Below, piece by piece: positions 37,378 to 46,954 of a stretch of 64,000 bases of DNA; position 1 is the stretch's first letter; the number at the start of each line of letters is the position of its first letter. This DNA is from Ostreococcus lucimarinus CCE9901. Lineage: Eukaryota > Chlorophyta > Mamiellophyceae > Mamiellales > Bathycoccaceae. The stretch spans positions 186,001 to 250,000 of the forward strand of contig NC_009367.1 in NCBI RefSeq assembly GCF_000092065.1, in the 5' to 3' direction. A model generated the notes under the pieces. That model was not told where the DNA came from. It searched no databases and worked only from the letters and a program-made list of their open reading frames with translations. A program made the position numbers and the translations under genes.

Positions 37378-39078
37378 CTATTTTTTCTTCACGTTAGTCG
37401 CGGCGGAAGTCTTCGCCGCTGTCATCGCAGCCGTCGCCGCGTGCGTCTTCGACACTTTCCAAAACGCGATGGCGAGCTGGCTCTTCAGCAGCATGAGCTG
37501 AAGTGGAAGCAGTGAAATCGCCACGGCGTCTCCAAGCTTCGCGCGCGCACGGGCGAAAGCCCCTCGCTTGATGGTCGATACATCGTCGTGTGGCGAGGGC
37601 GTCGAGGATTTCGCCAACCCCTCGCTCGCGCTCTTCCAAATGATCTTGTAACGATTGACGGGCGAGCCCAACTGCTCGTTGACGTATCGCAACAAATTAT
37701 TCGCCTTGAGCACGAGCAAAAGATCGCGAGGCAAGGTCTCAAAAAGCTTTGTTTGATCCTCTAATTTTACCCCCATGATTTGCTTCATGACCGAGCGCTT
37801 TTCCGCCACGGTGAAAGAGTCAGAGGAAGAATCGTCGTTTCGCTTGATCGACCCCGCGAGAGGCTCCTCAACGACGCGCGTCGGAACGACGGCGAGAATG
37901 AGCTTGAAGAACTGCGACATGTCGGGATCTATCCCAAGTGATCCAGTCGCTTCGCGCAAAGCGTTATCGTCCGATCTAATGATAGAGAGCCATACATTTG
38001 CCCACTTCTTTCGCAAATCGTCGTCGAGCGTGCGATACACGCCGTGATCAAGCAGCACAATGCCTCCCTTATCTGTAATCAAGATGTTCCCCGGGTGCGG
38101 ATCAGCGTGCACGAATCCGTGCACAAAAGTCATTTGCGCGAATATTTTCTGTATTCTCGCCGCGACGTCGGCTAAATCGATCCCCTTGCCTTTGAGCGCC
38201 TCGACGTCGTCTATTCTCACCCCGGGCACAAACTCCATCGTGAGCACTCGCTTACCGCTCAAATGTCTGTGCACGCGCGGTATCTTCAACTCACTCTCGT
38301 CGAACTCATCCGCGAGCATCTTGCTCGCCTTGAGCGCGTTCGCTGCCTCGCGAGTAAAATCCATCTCCTCTCCCATGTGCCTTCGCGTCTCCTTTGCCAG
38401 CCACCCAAATCGCAACGACGGCACGAGCCATTCCATGAGCGAGTAATACCCTTCTATCGTAAAAAGATCGCTCTCCAGGAACCTCGCCACCGGTCGCTGC
38501 TGAATCTTCACCGCGACATCTTCCCCCCCGAACGTTTTCGCTCGATACACCTGCGCCAACGACGCCGACGCCACCGGCGTCTCGTCGAACTCCGCGAACG
38601 CCTCTTCGATTTCCAACCCGGTTTCCTCCGCGAACGTCTTTCGATCCTCCTCAAACGGCCGTCGCGCCGCGTCGTCCATCAGCGCTCGCAGCACGATTTG
38701 AAAAGGTTTCGGCGCGATCGGCTGCGCCGCCAGGTGTTGCCCAGCCTTGACGTATATCCCTCCCAGCGCCCGCGCGCACGCCAAAAATCGCTCGCTCACC
38801 GCGCGCCACAAAATTTGTCTCGACGCCCGTCGCTCGTCCTCGCTCGCGCTCGCCCCGAGCGCGCGCACCCGCGCGCGGTGTTCGCGATAATCGATCGCGT
38901 ACATCGGCACGAAGTGCGTCGACGCCACGGCGAAGCGCCGCGCGGACGTCACCGCGCGATCGACGTCGTCGACGAGGCGTCCCGGCGTCGGCGTCGACGT
39001 CGACGTCGCGACGTGCGCGAGCGCGGCGCCGCACGCGAGCGCGGGCGCGAGGGCGCGCAACGCCGGCGCGCGCGCCAT
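37378..39078 (-). CDS. ABC1/ADCK-family (UbiB-like) atypical kinase
   Basis: 566 aa. N-terminal Ala/Arg-rich targeting peptide (MARAPALRALAPALACGAAL). ABC1 hallmarks: KAGQ (GGIYVKAGQHLAAQP, about 110), A-rich loop replacing the glycine loop (VASASLAQVYRA), VAVKIQ lysine, ExD (EEMDFTREAANA), catalytic HADPHPGNIL and metal-binding LLDHGVYRTL. The DHG in place of DFG is normal for the ADCK1 clade. Basic Ala/Lys-rich tail ending in KKK. Organelle, likely mitochondrion or plastid; ABC1 proteins support quinone and lipid metabolism. Divergent from the lipase, 90 bases between starts. Confidence 0.9.
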   Translation of the reverse strand: MARAPALRALAPALACGAALAHVATSTSTPTPGRLVDDVDRAVTSARRFAVASTHFVPMYAIDYREHRARVRALGASASEDERRASRQILWRAVSERFLACARALGGIYVKAGQHLAAQPIAPKPFQIVLRALMDDAARRPFEEDRKTFAEETGLEIEEAFAEFDETPVASASLAQVYRAKTFGGEDVAVKIQQRPVARFLESDLFTIEGYYSLMEWLVPSLRFGWLAKETRRHMGEEMDFTREAANALKASKMLADEFDESELKIPRVHRHLSGKRVLTMEFVPGVRIDDVEALKGKGIDLADVAARIQKIFAQMTFVHGFVHADPHPGNILITDKGGIVLLDHGVYRTLDDDLRKKWANVWLSIIRSDDNALREATGSLGIDPDMSQFFKLILAVVPTRVVEEPLAGSIKRNDDSSSDSFTVAEKRSVMKQIMGVKLEDQTKLFETLPRDLLLVLKANNLLRYVNEQLGSPVNRYKIIWKSASEGLAKSSTPSPHDDVSTIKRGAFARARAKLGDAVAISLLPLQLMLLKSQLAIAFWKVSKTHAATAAMTAAKTSAATNVKKK

Positions 39079-39168
39079 GCCGAGCGCGCCGCGTCGCGTC
39101 CGCGCGCGCGAGTGCGGTCCGACGGGCGGACGAGGCGACGACCGTCACGTCGCGACGCGTCGCGCGGG

Positions 39169-40224
39169 ATGCGAGGCCGCGCGCGCGCGGTCGCGGCGCG
39201 ATCGGCGCGTCTGATCGCGCGCGATGCGCGACGGCGCGCGGTCGTCTCGCGCGCGAGCGGTGATGGGCGCGAGGCGCTCGTGCCGCGCGCGCGCGAGGGA
39301 GCGACGGCGCTCGCGACGCTGAGCATGGCGAGCTACTGGCGCTTCGGACAGCGCGGATACTTCGACGCGGACGCGCGAGAGGCGGAGTTAGACTTCGCGA
39401 CGCCGCTTGGATTCGAACCGCTGATAGGAGACGGGCGAGCGCTGCGGCGAGCGACGCTGGAGGCGTTTCCAAAGCTGAAGCGACTGTCGTGGAACGACGG
39501 CGGCGAGGCGACGACGCGCGCGGGGGTGTTCGCGACGAGCGATGAGGAGTGGGTGGTGGTGGTTTTCAGAGGTACGACGCCGAGCCCGCTGAGAGGGTTG
39601 ATTCGAGAGTCGCAGATCAACGGTAGGGCGGGGCAGGTGAAGATGAAGGAAGGACGCGCGCACGCGGGATACGCGCGGGCGTACGAGGCGTTACGAGACG
39701 AGATCGAGACGACGGTGCGCGATGAACTAGAGCGTGGACGCGGAAAGAAAGTCGTCGTCACGGGACACTCGTTGGGGGGGGCGCTGACGACGCTGTGCGC
39801 GGCGTCATTGGCGGAGGCGCACGCCGACGTCGAGGTGGAGGCTGTGACATTCGGACAACCGCGCGTGGGCGACAAAGCCTTCGCGCGTTACCTCGATCAA
39901 GGGTTGACAAATTTGAATTACGCCCGCATCGTGCACGGCGGCGATTTATTCGCTCGCGTGCCAACGAGCGGTTATTGGTTGCCGTCCGCAAATGACGGGA
40001 AATTTGCCGTCGAGTACGCGCACGCGGGTTCGATGCTCTGGACGAATTCAAACTCAGGCGGCGGTCACACGTACGTCGCCAAGGGCGAAGAAGAACCCGA
40101 AGAGTTTTCTCGCGACGTGCGCATGCTGAATCCAATCACGGTGGCGAACCATCACAGCGGGTACGCGCGTTTCTTCGAGGACTCGACCATCGCCGACGCG
40201 TGGCCGAAGGCTGGTCTACTCTGA
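39169..40224 (+). CDS. Class 3 lipase, probably plastid-targeted
   Basis: 351 aa. Start at MRGRARAVAARSARLIARD, giving an Arg/Ala-rich transit-like peptide; the frame upstream is antisense to the ABC1 kinase. Class 3 lipase features: oxyanion-region VVVVFRGT, nucleophile GHSLGGAL (Ser about residue 203), AVTFGQPRVGDKAF, the Asp in VHGGDLFARVP and His in NHHSGYARFF. Likely hydrolyses acyl-glycerolipids; substrate unknown. A plastid location would suit remodelling of galactolipids (inference). Confidence 0.88.
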   Translation: MRGRARAVAARSARLIARDARRRAVVSRASGDGREALVPRAREGATALATLSMASYWRFGQRGYFDADAREAELDFATPLGFEPLIGDGRALRRATLEAFPKLKRLSWNDGGEATTRAGVFATSDEEWVVVVFRGTTPSPLRGLIRESQINGRAGQVKMKEGRAHAGYARAYEALRDEIETTVRDELERGRGKKVVVTGHSLGGALTTLCAASLAEAHADVEVEAVTFGQPRVGDKAFARYLDQGLTNLNYARIVHGGDLFARVPTSGYWLPSANDGKFAVEYAHAGSMLWTNSNSGGGHTYVAKGEEEPEEFSRDVRMLNPITVANHHSGYARFFEDSTIADAWPKAGLL

Positions 40225-40429
40225 GACGCGACATCTAGCGCGCTTGGAATCGCACAGTAGCGCATCGTTGTATTTCATTGTTGTATTTTATGAAATTTTA
40301 TGAATTGATCGCGCGATTCGCGCGCGCCTTCGCGCCGATCGTCCGCCCGCTCTTCGCCTTGCGCGCGCCTTCGCGTCTCGCGAGCGCGAGCTCGCTCGTT
40401 ATCCAAGCCTCACACACGCGCTCGACGCG

Positions 40430-41110
40430 ATGTCCGCGCGCTCTTTCGCGTCCACCGCGCGACCGCACGTCGCGGTGCGATCCAAAGCCCCGTCGCGCAC
40501 CGTCGCCGTTCGCCGCCTCGCCGCGATTCCGTGCACGGCGAGCGCGTCGTCGTCGTCCGAAGACGACGCGCGCCACGTCACCAAGCGTGGTCGTCGACCG
40601 CTCATCGTGCTCCCGCTCGCCGGCGCCGCGCTCGCGGCCTCCGCGCCGAGCGGCGACGCGAAGGCGAACGGTGAATTCGTCACCGACGCCCAGCTCGCCG
40701 TGCTCGAGCGACGGGGACCGATCGCGTTCACGGAGGATGAGTGGAAGAACAAGCTGGAACCGTTCTCGTACAAGGTGCTGCGGAAAGAGGCGACGGAGCG
40801 ACCGTTTTCGAGCGAGTTGAACTCGGAGAAACGAACTGGACGGTTCGTGTGCGCTGGGTGTGGAACGCCGCTGTTCGACTCGAAGGCGAAGTACGATTCG
40901 GGGACGGGTTGGCCGAGCTTTTACGAGCCGCTCGCGGGCGCGGTGATGGAGGTTCCGGATTACTCCATCATGTTCTTACCGCGCTCGGAGGTGCGATGCA
41001 CGGCGTGCCAAGGGCACCTTGGGCATGTGTTCGAAGATGGGCCGCCGCCAACGGGCTTGCGATACTGCATGAACGGTGCGGCGATGAAATTTGAGCCGGC
41101 GTCGGCGTAA
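40430..41110 (+). CDS. MSRB: Peptide methionine-R-sulfoxide reductase (MsrB), possibly thylakoid-lumenal
   Basis: 226 aa. The C-terminal SelR domain (about 100-223) contains CAGCGTPLF and CTACQGHLGHVF (the zinc-binding CxxC pair), SGTGWPSFYEPL, and the catalytic cysteine in GLRYCMNGAAMKF. It reduces Met-R-sulfoxide in proteins. The N-terminus is two-part: a Ser/Arg-rich transit peptide, then KRGRRPLIVLPLAGAALAA ending SGDAKA, which has the twin Arg, hydrophobic core and AxA cleavage site of a Tat thylakoid signal. Its stop is 18 bases from the convergent helicase stop. Confidence 0.93.
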   Translation: MSARSFASTARPHVAVRSKAPSRTVAVRRLAAIPCTASASSSSEDDARHVTKRGRRPLIVLPLAGAALAASAPSGDAKANGEFVTDAQLAVLERRGPIAFTEDEWKNKLEPFSYKVLRKEATERPFSSELNSEKRTGRFVCAGCGTPLFDSKAKYDSGTGWPSFYEPLAGAVMEVPDYSIMFLPRSEVRCTACQGHLGHVFEDGPPPTGLRYCMNGAAMKFEPASA

Positions 41111-41128
41111 AAAATATTGCACGATATG

Positions 41129-43726
41129 CTAGAAATTTGTAGTGTCGGAAACCGCACAGTTTTGTTCGTCGATCCACTTAAACCAACTTCGCCACATCTC
41201 ATTGTTTGACAAAGTTTTGCGATTTCCGAGGACGATCAATCCACGTTTCGCTCGCGTGATTCCCACGTTGAGCCGGCGCGGGTCGGCGACGAAGCCGATG
41301 TCTCCAGACGGGTTGCTTCGCACGGTGCACAAAACGATCACTTCCTTTTCTCTGCCTTGGAATCCATCAACGGAACGTATTTCGAGCTCCTCTATTTTAT
41401 CCTCTTCGGTGTAGTCCAAGTAATTTCGTTTCGGACTTCCTCCTACGCCGTATTCTTCTTGCAACCGTCGAACTTGCGCGGCGTACGGCGAGATGACGCC
41501 GATGTCCCCGGGTCCCGCTAAATCGCCCGCCGCGAGAAGTTTTCTCACCACACCGATGGCCATCTTCGCTTCTCCGACGTTATACAGACTGTTTCCATCG
41601 GGTGCTCGCGATTCAGGGGCGGAGATTTCTACGAAGGCTACTGGAACGTTCGGCGACGGCCAAGCGATACCCGGCACCAACGGACGATCTTGCGGCGTCG
41701 GTACCGATCCTACTTTCCCTTTGTAAAACGCCAGAGACGGAAATTCGGCGATTTGCGGATGCATGCGGTACTGCATGTCTAGCAAAGACACCTTCACCCC
41801 GAGCCTCTCCATGCGCTCAAAGATTGAAACTTGTAAGCCAGCGTCGACGGCGTCACGAGACACCACCGTGGGAGGCAATTGCTTGGAATCACCCACGAGC
41901 ACGGCGCTCAAGGCTTTCGTGAGAGAGATTAACGCTCCTGGTTCGGTGCATTGTGTCGCCTCATCCACGACAGCCACTGGGAACGTGAAGTCCTCCAGTA
42001 ACTCGTCGCCTGCGCCGACGCATGTGGTGCACACGACATCCACAGACTTTAATATGCTCTTCGCAGCCGTCAGTTCCAACTGCGTCGCTTGCTTGCGCTG
42101 GCGAGCAAACGCTGGACCAGATTGTCCTCGGATAGCTTCACGCATGGCCGCCGCTTGACGCCCGAGAGGGTGCAACGCGATTTGAGCATCCAGCGTGAGT
42201 TGCTGAAGCCAAGGTTGCACCTTTGCGGGCGCTCCCACGCGCACGACTCGCAGCGGTCGTCCATCGACGATGAAAGATTCTTTTGCCAGTCCTTCGAGGA
42301 TATTATCCACGGCTACGTTCGACGCAGCGGAAGCGAGAACGATCGGACCCCTTCCTCGCCTCTTTTGGATGGACGCCAGGTGTACGGCAGCACCGATGTA
42401 CGCTATGAGCGTGCGAGTCTTACCCGTACCGGGCGGACCTTGCCAAACCGCGAGCGAAGAGCTTAGCGCGCTTTTCACGGCGACGCGCTGGCTTGGGTTC
42501 AACGGCTCTCGCACTTCCTTCAACGCCATCGCGAGTTGCGGCTTTTGCGCCTTGCCCGCCCAATGCGGCGGCGTCGCCGCCAATTCCTCCAGCGTTCCGT
42601 TTTCATCGGGCACGCCGAGCAAGGCGCGCTGCAAAGTTGCGTACGCCGTGGAAGAACTGTTCTTATCGCTCGCGCGCGTGGACATGGAAGACGCGCCGGA
42701 CATGCCTCCCGGTTCAGAAAATGCGACGAGCGCCGCGAGCGAGCGATCGTGGGCCACCGTGTTCGCGCTCAAATCCACCCTCCATCTCGAGCCTTCGGAC
42801 ACGAGTCGAGAGAGATCATCCTCGTGAATGGCGACGGTGATGAAAAACATCGACCTCAGCGCGACGACGCCCGTGATTCCACCCGCGGCTTCGTGGTCGT
42901 CGCCTTCGCTGAGCTGTACCATGTCTCCAGTCGTGAAGCGATGATACGGCAACTCTTGTCCGAGCGGATTCGCCTCGCTCGCGTCCTTGTAAGGAATCGT
43001 CAAACGCACGAGCGAATCTCGCTGAAGCGTTCCTTCGTACTTCGCGCGCACGCCTAAAATCGCGTATCCCTCCGCGACGAGCCGCTCTCGCGGCCACGTG
43101 TTCAATCGCTCCTCCGCGAGCGCCATCTCTTCCTCGAGCTCGCACTTCAAACCTTTCGCAAACCTCTCCCTGTGCGCGGCGTACCCCAATCGCAGCGCCG
43201 CTCGATTACTCCCTCTCGATCTCGACGACGACGACGCGGACGAAGACGCGTTCCTCGCGTCTCCGTCGAGCAAGTGCGCGTACCGCGCGCCCCCGCTCTC
43301 GCCGCCCGTCGCCCCCAACCGCGCCCACATCTTTTCCCGTTCCTCCGCCGCCTTCCTCGGATCTCTCGCCCCCGCCTTACTGTACCCGATCGTCTTCTCC
43401 GCCCTCTCCGGCGTCGCCGTCAAGTCCCTCACCCTCGTCCGTCGCCGCGCCGGCGCCGCGCGCGTCCCCTCTCCTCCCCTCGTCGTCGCGTCGCCGCGTC
43501 CCGTTCCCTCCACCTTTCGTCGCGCGCGCGCCGCCCGACGTCGCTCGCCCCTCGCGCTCGCGCTCTCCGTCCTCGTCGCCTCCGTCCCGTCGTCGCCATC
43601 GCGCGCGTCGTCGCCCGTCCGTCGTCGTCGTCCCGTCGCCGCGACGCGACCGCCCCGTCCCTTCCCGCGCGCCGTCGTCGTCGCGACGCCGCGACGCGCG
43701 CCATCGCGCGACGCCGCGACGCGCAT
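41129..43726 (-). CDS. Superfamily 1B DNA/RNA helicase (IGHMBP2/UPF1-like)
   Basis: 865 aa. The Arg-rich N-terminus (about 1-100) resembles an organelle-targeting peptide. A beta-barrel-like region (about 200-330, LNTWPRERLVAEGYAIL, GDMVQLSEGDD) precedes the motor. Motor motifs: Q (LNPSQRVAVKSAL), I GPPGTGKT (about 430), Ia SAASNVAVDNIL, II DEATQ, III VGDSKQLPPTV, IV LLDMQYRMHPQIAEFPS, V SVDGFQGREKEVIVLC, VI VGITRAKRGLIVLG. These place it in the UPF1-like SF1B group, nearest to IGHMBP2/SMUBP2. No R3H or zinc-finger domain. Role could be organelle or nuclear nucleic-acid maintenance. Confidence 0.88.
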   Translation of the reverse strand: MRVAASRDGARRGVATTTARGKGRGGRVAATGRRRRTGDDARDGDDGTEATRTESASARGERRRAARARRKVEGTGRGDATTRGGEGTRAAPARRRTRVRDLTATPERAEKTIGYSKAGARDPRKAAEEREKMWARLGATGGESGGARYAHLLDGDARNASSSASSSSRSRGSNRAALRLGYAAHRERFAKGLKCELEEEMALAEERLNTWPRERLVAEGYAILGVRAKYEGTLQRDSLVRLTIPYKDASEANPLGQELPYHRFTTGDMVQLSEGDDHEAAGGITGVVALRSMFFITVAIHEDDLSRLVSEGSRWRVDLSANTVAHDRSLAALVAFSEPGGMSGASSMSTRASDKNSSSTAYATLQRALLGVPDENGTLEELAATPPHWAGKAQKPQLAMALKEVREPLNPSQRVAVKSALSSSLAVWQGPPGTGKTRTLIAYIGAAVHLASIQKRRGRGPIVLASAASNVAVDNILEGLAKESFIVDGRPLRVVRVGAPAKVQPWLQQLTLDAQIALHPLGRQAAAMREAIRGQSGPAFARQRKQATQLELTAAKSILKSVDVVCTTCVGAGDELLEDFTFPVAVVDEATQCTEPGALISLTKALSAVLVGDSKQLPPTVVSRDAVDAGLQVSIFERMERLGVKVSLLDMQYRMHPQIAEFPSLAFYKGKVGSVPTPQDRPLVPGIAWPSPNVPVAFVEISAPESRAPDGNSLYNVGEAKMAIGVVRKLLAAGDLAGPGDIGVISPYAAQVRRLQEEYGVGGSPKRNYLDYTEEDKIEELEIRSVDGFQGREKEVIVLCTVRSNPSGDIGFVADPRRLNVGITRAKRGLIVLGNRKTLSNNEMWRSWFKWIDEQNCAVSDTTNF

Positions 43727-43968
43727 GTCGGCTTGTTCGCTTCGTTCGCGCGTCGCGTCGCGCGCTCGCGCCGACGCGTCTCGCCGCGCGCGTCGACGCG
43801 CCGAGCTGTCGCCGGCGGATTCGAATCGGATTTGAATCCGTGTTGTGAACGAGTCTCGAATGCGTGACGGTCCGTGTGTGAGAACACCGACACGAAACCG
43901 AACCGACGGCGACCCGCGCGACGGCGACGGAGCGCGACGCGCGAGCGACGGCGACGGCGCGACGCGCG
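43727..43968. other. Divergent promoter region, helicase / DedA
   Basis: 242 bases. Contains a run of TTCGAATC/TTTGAATCC near 43820-43840 that mimics a tRNA B box but lacks a foldable tRNA. No other signal. Confidence 0.4.
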
Positions 43969-45066
43969 ATGATGCTGACCGCGACGACGACGACGACGAC
44001 GACGACGGTGCGGTGCGCGCGCGCGAGACGGACGCCGACGACGACGGGCGCGGGACGGGGACGCGCGCGGTTGACCTCGCGCGCGCGCGCGACGGGACGC
44101 GCGACGCGCGCGCTGGGACGCGAAACGACGCGCGAGCGCGCGAGCGGGACGCGGGATGGACGCGACGCGGCGCGGAGAGGCGCGAACGGGCGCGCGAGGG
44201 CGACGAGGGATGGGATGGAGGGCGACGCGCGCGAGGACGACGCGCGCGAGGGTCTCGCGCGCGAGGACGCGCGGGAAAAACGCGGTCGGGCGCTCGGGGC
44301 GTGCGCGATGGTGGCGTGCGCGGTGGCGGTGACGGCGATGGTGATGCCGGAGAGCGCGCTCGCGGCGAAAGCGGCGGCGGTGGCGTCGTCGAGCGAGGGC
44401 TTGTTGGCCAAGGCGTTGTCGTGGGTGATGCACTTGGACAAACACCTCGCCGAGTTGTTCGTGAGTCAGGGGATGTTTGCGTACGGGATCTTGTTCGCGA
44501 TCATCTTCGCCGAGACTGGGTTCGTGGTGACGCCGTTCTTGCCGGGGGACTCTCTGCTGTTCGCCACCGGCGCGCTCGGCGCGCTGGGCGTGGTGAACTT
44601 TCCGTTGACGTGCGCTCTGCTCTTCGCCGCGGCGACGCTCGGGGACACGGTGAACTACTCCATCGGCTCTTACGTCGGTGCGAATTTCATGGAGACGCAT
44701 CCGAAAATCTTTCCTCCTGAATATATCGCGAAAACACGAAAGTTTTACGATCAGTACGGTGGTAAGACGGTGGTCCTCGCGCGCTTCTTCGTAATCGTGC
44801 GCACGTTTGCGCCGTTCGTCGCCGGCGTGGCAAACATGAACTATTCCAAGTTCATCACGTACAACGTTGTGGGTGCCGCGTTATGGATCGCGAGTTTCAT
44901 GGGACTGGGTTACTTTTTCGGCGCCATTCCCGCGGTGCAGGAGAACTTTGCCCTCGCCGTTGCCGGCATCGTCGTTCTCTCGCTCGTGCCCGTCATCGTA
45001 GAAATTATTCAACACGCCACGGGCAGTAAAGGGGACGAGAGCGAGACCGCCCCGGCCGCGACGTAA
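43969..45066 (+). CDS. Plastid DedA/VTT-domain membrane protein
   Basis: 365 aa, start at ATG 43969 (a second Met follows directly). The first 100 residues are a long Thr/Arg/Ala-rich plastid transit region. After an Ala-rich hydrophobic segment (about 105-125, ending ALAA) comes the DedA/SNARE-associated domain: YGILFAIIFAETGFVVTPFL, PGDSLLFATGALGALG, GDTVNYSIGSYVG, FVIVRTFAPFVAGVANMNY and a final long membrane helix (about 320-345). The E-x-G...PFLPGDSLL and R-x3-P-F-x-A-G motifs are the family's half-transporter signatures. DedA proteins move lipids or ions across membranes. Confidence 0.9.
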   Translation: MMLTATTTTTTTTVRCARARRTPTTTGAGRGRARLTSRARATGRATRALGRETTRERASGTRDGRDAARRGANGRARATRDGMEGDAREDDAREGLAREDAREKRGRALGACAMVACAVAVTAMVMPESALAAKAAAVASSSEGLLAKALSWVMHLDKHLAELFVSQGMFAYGILFAIIFAETGFVVTPFLPGDSLLFATGALGALGVVNFPLTCALLFAAATLGDTVNYSIGSYVGANFMETHPKIFPPEYIAKTRKFYDQYGGKTVVLARFFVIVRTFAPFVAGVANMNYSKFITYNVVGAALWIASFMGLGYFFGAIPAVQENFALAVAGIVVLSLVPVIVEIIQHATGSKGDESETAPAAT

Positions 45067-45160
45067 ATCTCTTACAACATTCGTTCAATTTCGTGCGTTG
45101 CTTTTCAATATCCATTTTTCAATAGTTTTCGCTCGGCGCCGCACAACGCCGCTCTCGACG

Positions 45161-45877
45161 ATGGCGTCTCTCGCGCGCGTAACCCCTCTCCTCCCATCGC
45201 TCTCGCGAGCGCACGCCCGTCGACGCGCGTCGACGATTAGAGCATCCTCGAGCGGCCCGAACGAAGGGCAGAGTGGGTACCTTCCCGGAACGATGGCGTC
45301 GGCGGAAGAGATTCTCATGCAAGTCATCGACCGAAGAGAGTTCAAGCCCACGAGCGAAGAGTGCCCGTTCTGTCGCGAAGCGCGCGTGAAAGAGAACGGG
45401 TCGAAGTGCTTGGGGATCTGTCGAAACCCGCAAAACGTGCCGGGGCCTCTGGTGTACCCGCACGCGATGCAAACGTGGGAAGACGCGGTTGATTGTATAT
45501 TGTGGGCGATGAGAGACATATCGACGCCGCGAACCGACCACGGCGTTCAAGTGATGTGGGAGTACGCCGTGGAGCACGGAAATATGGAACGCTCGCGATT
45601 CTTTGGGTTTTCGAGTGATATGTATCACTTTGACCATTTCATCGGCAAGGCTTTGAACACTTACGACGCCTTCGTGAGGAACACTGGGCACGAAATCACG
45701 CAAGTGTCGACTATGGAAGACGGCCGAACAAGAGTTGATGTTCGAGTGAAGGATAGGGTAGGAGAGGAGACCGAATGGATTTTCATCATGGTGCGTAGGA
45801 CGTTTGGGAAATACGAGGGCTGCATCCAGGCTCATCGGATCGTGCGCGCGGATTTTCCGCACCTCGGCGATATTTAG
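45161..45877 (+). CDS. Plastid-targeted protein of unknown function with CPFC motif
   Basis: 238 aa from the ATG at 45161 (MASLARVTPLLPSLSRAHAR), a plastid transit peptide ending around residue 30. ECPFCREARVKENGSKCLGI and CRNPQ hold four cysteines that could bind zinc. The rest (about 90-238) is rich in aromatic residues (WEDAVDCILWAMRDI, SSDMYHFDHFIGKALNTYDA, EWIFIMVRRTFGKYEGCIQA) and could form an NTF2/SnoaL-like fold, but I do not recognise it. Follows the DedA gene on the same strand by 94 bases. Confidence 0.72.
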   Translation: MASLARVTPLLPSLSRAHARRRASTIRASSSGPNEGQSGYLPGTMASAEEILMQVIDRREFKPTSEECPFCREARVKENGSKCLGICRNPQNVPGPLVYPHAMQTWEDAVDCILWAMRDISTPRTDHGVQVMWEYAVEHGNMERSRFFGFSSDMYHFDHFIGKALNTYDAFVRNTGHEITQVSTMEDGRTRVDVRVKDRVGEETEWIFIMVRRTFGKYEGCIQAHRIVRADFPHLGDI

Positions 45878-45898
45878 GCCTTGTCATATCATAATCCT

Positions 45899-46954
45899 CT
45901 AGACATTCTCTACTTCGCGCGGCATCTCGCTCATTTCCTCGCTTCTATCTAAATCTACTTCCCTAAAGGCTCCTGGATCGCGATGCGTCGGCTGGAACGA
46001 TTTGCTTATCGCGGTGAGAAGAGGCGTGCCTTTCGGCGCGTACGTCCAACCGCTCTTCCACGCCAACAAGCACAAAATCCCAAGCGAAAACACCTGCACG
46101 AACTGATAAAACGTCGGCACGCCGCTCGCGACGCCGACGACGTTACACGCCGATCCTGCGCTCGATGCGCACGACGGATCGTCCTCAAATGAGCTTAAAA
46201 TCACCGCCAACGAGATGGCGGTGTTCTGATAGCACACCTCGATGGCCACCGCCAGGGCTTGAGGCATATCCAACCGAGTCAATTTGGCGAATCCCAAACT
46301 AACCACTAATCCAGCGACGCAGGGCACGATGAGGGCGACGTAGAACTTCCATTCGCGATCCCAAATCGGCGCCGAAGAATTTGACGAAAAGAAGAACCCC
46401 AAGAGCACAAGCAAGACGCCGCACACGTTGCCCACAAAGTTGAGAGGCGCGCGCGCTTTCGGCGCTCGCCGACCGACAAACAACCCCAACACGATCCCGC
46501 TAATCACCATCGAGATCGACAGAAACAGTCCCCCCCATTTCATCCGCACATTCGTTCCGTTAGGATACGCTCCCTCGGTGTACATGTACAGATTCAGCGG
46601 TAAAAATCCCACCGATAAAATCGAACTCACCGTCGTCATCGCCACGCTCAGCGACAGGTCCGCGTTGAACAGTGACGTCCACCAATTACTGTACGAACCC
46701 CCAGGCGAGCTCGTGGTGATAATGAGCGGTATTCCCAGCGCCGGTTGATCCCACAGCAGCGTCCGCGCCATCGTAAACCCAAACAGCGGTAAGAAGACGA
46801 ACTGCGAAAACACGCCTATGACCAAACCTCGGCTCCTCAACGACTTTTTAAACGCCTCGAATTCCACCGTCACCGCTAATCCGAGCACCAGCGCGAATAA
46901 CAGCACGTTACCCACGATCGCGGCCCACGACCCGAGCCCACCGCTCACCGCCAT
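45899..46954 (-). CDS. Bile acid:sodium symporter (SBF/BASS-like) family transporter
   Basis: 351 aa with eight or nine membrane helices (first: AAIVGNVLLFALVLGLAV). Family signatures: GLVIGVFSQFVFLPLFGF, the first crossover motif TTSSPGGSYSNWWTSLFNAD followed by LSLSVAMTT, and the second, AIEVCYQNTAISLAV. These line the Na+ and substrate sites in SBF proteins. It lacks a plastid transit peptide, unlike the pyruvate carrier BASS2, so it is more likely in an endomembrane or the plasma membrane. Substrate unknown (organic anion). It ends 22 bases after the convergent gene's stop. Confidence 0.88.
   Translation of the reverse strand: MAVSGGLGSWAAIVGNVLLFALVLGLAVTVEFEAFKKSLRSRGLVIGVFSQFVFLPLFGFTMARTLLWDQPALGIPLIITTSSPGGSYSNWWTSLFNADLSLSVAMTTVSSILSVGFLPLNLYMYTEGAYPNGTNVRMKWGGLFLSISMVISGIVLGLFVGRRAPKARAPLNFVGNVCGVLLVLLGFFFSSNSSAPIWDREWKFYVALIVPCVAGLVVSLGFAKLTRLDMPQALAVAIEVCYQNTAISLAVILSSFEDDPSCASSAGSACNVVGVASGVPTFYQFVQVFSLGILCLLAWKSGWTYAPKGTPLLTAISKSFQPTHRDPGAFREVDLDRSEEMSEMPREVENV

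Noticed and set aside
38263-39168. Upstream half of the lipase frame
   Set aside because: Antisense to the ABC1 kinase; the lipase has its own ATG and targeting peptide at 39169.
43815-43850. tRNA B-box-like GATTCGAATC / TTCAAATCC near the DedA promoter
   Set aside because: No matching acceptor or D arm on either side, in normal or permuted order; position 53 does not pair with 61.
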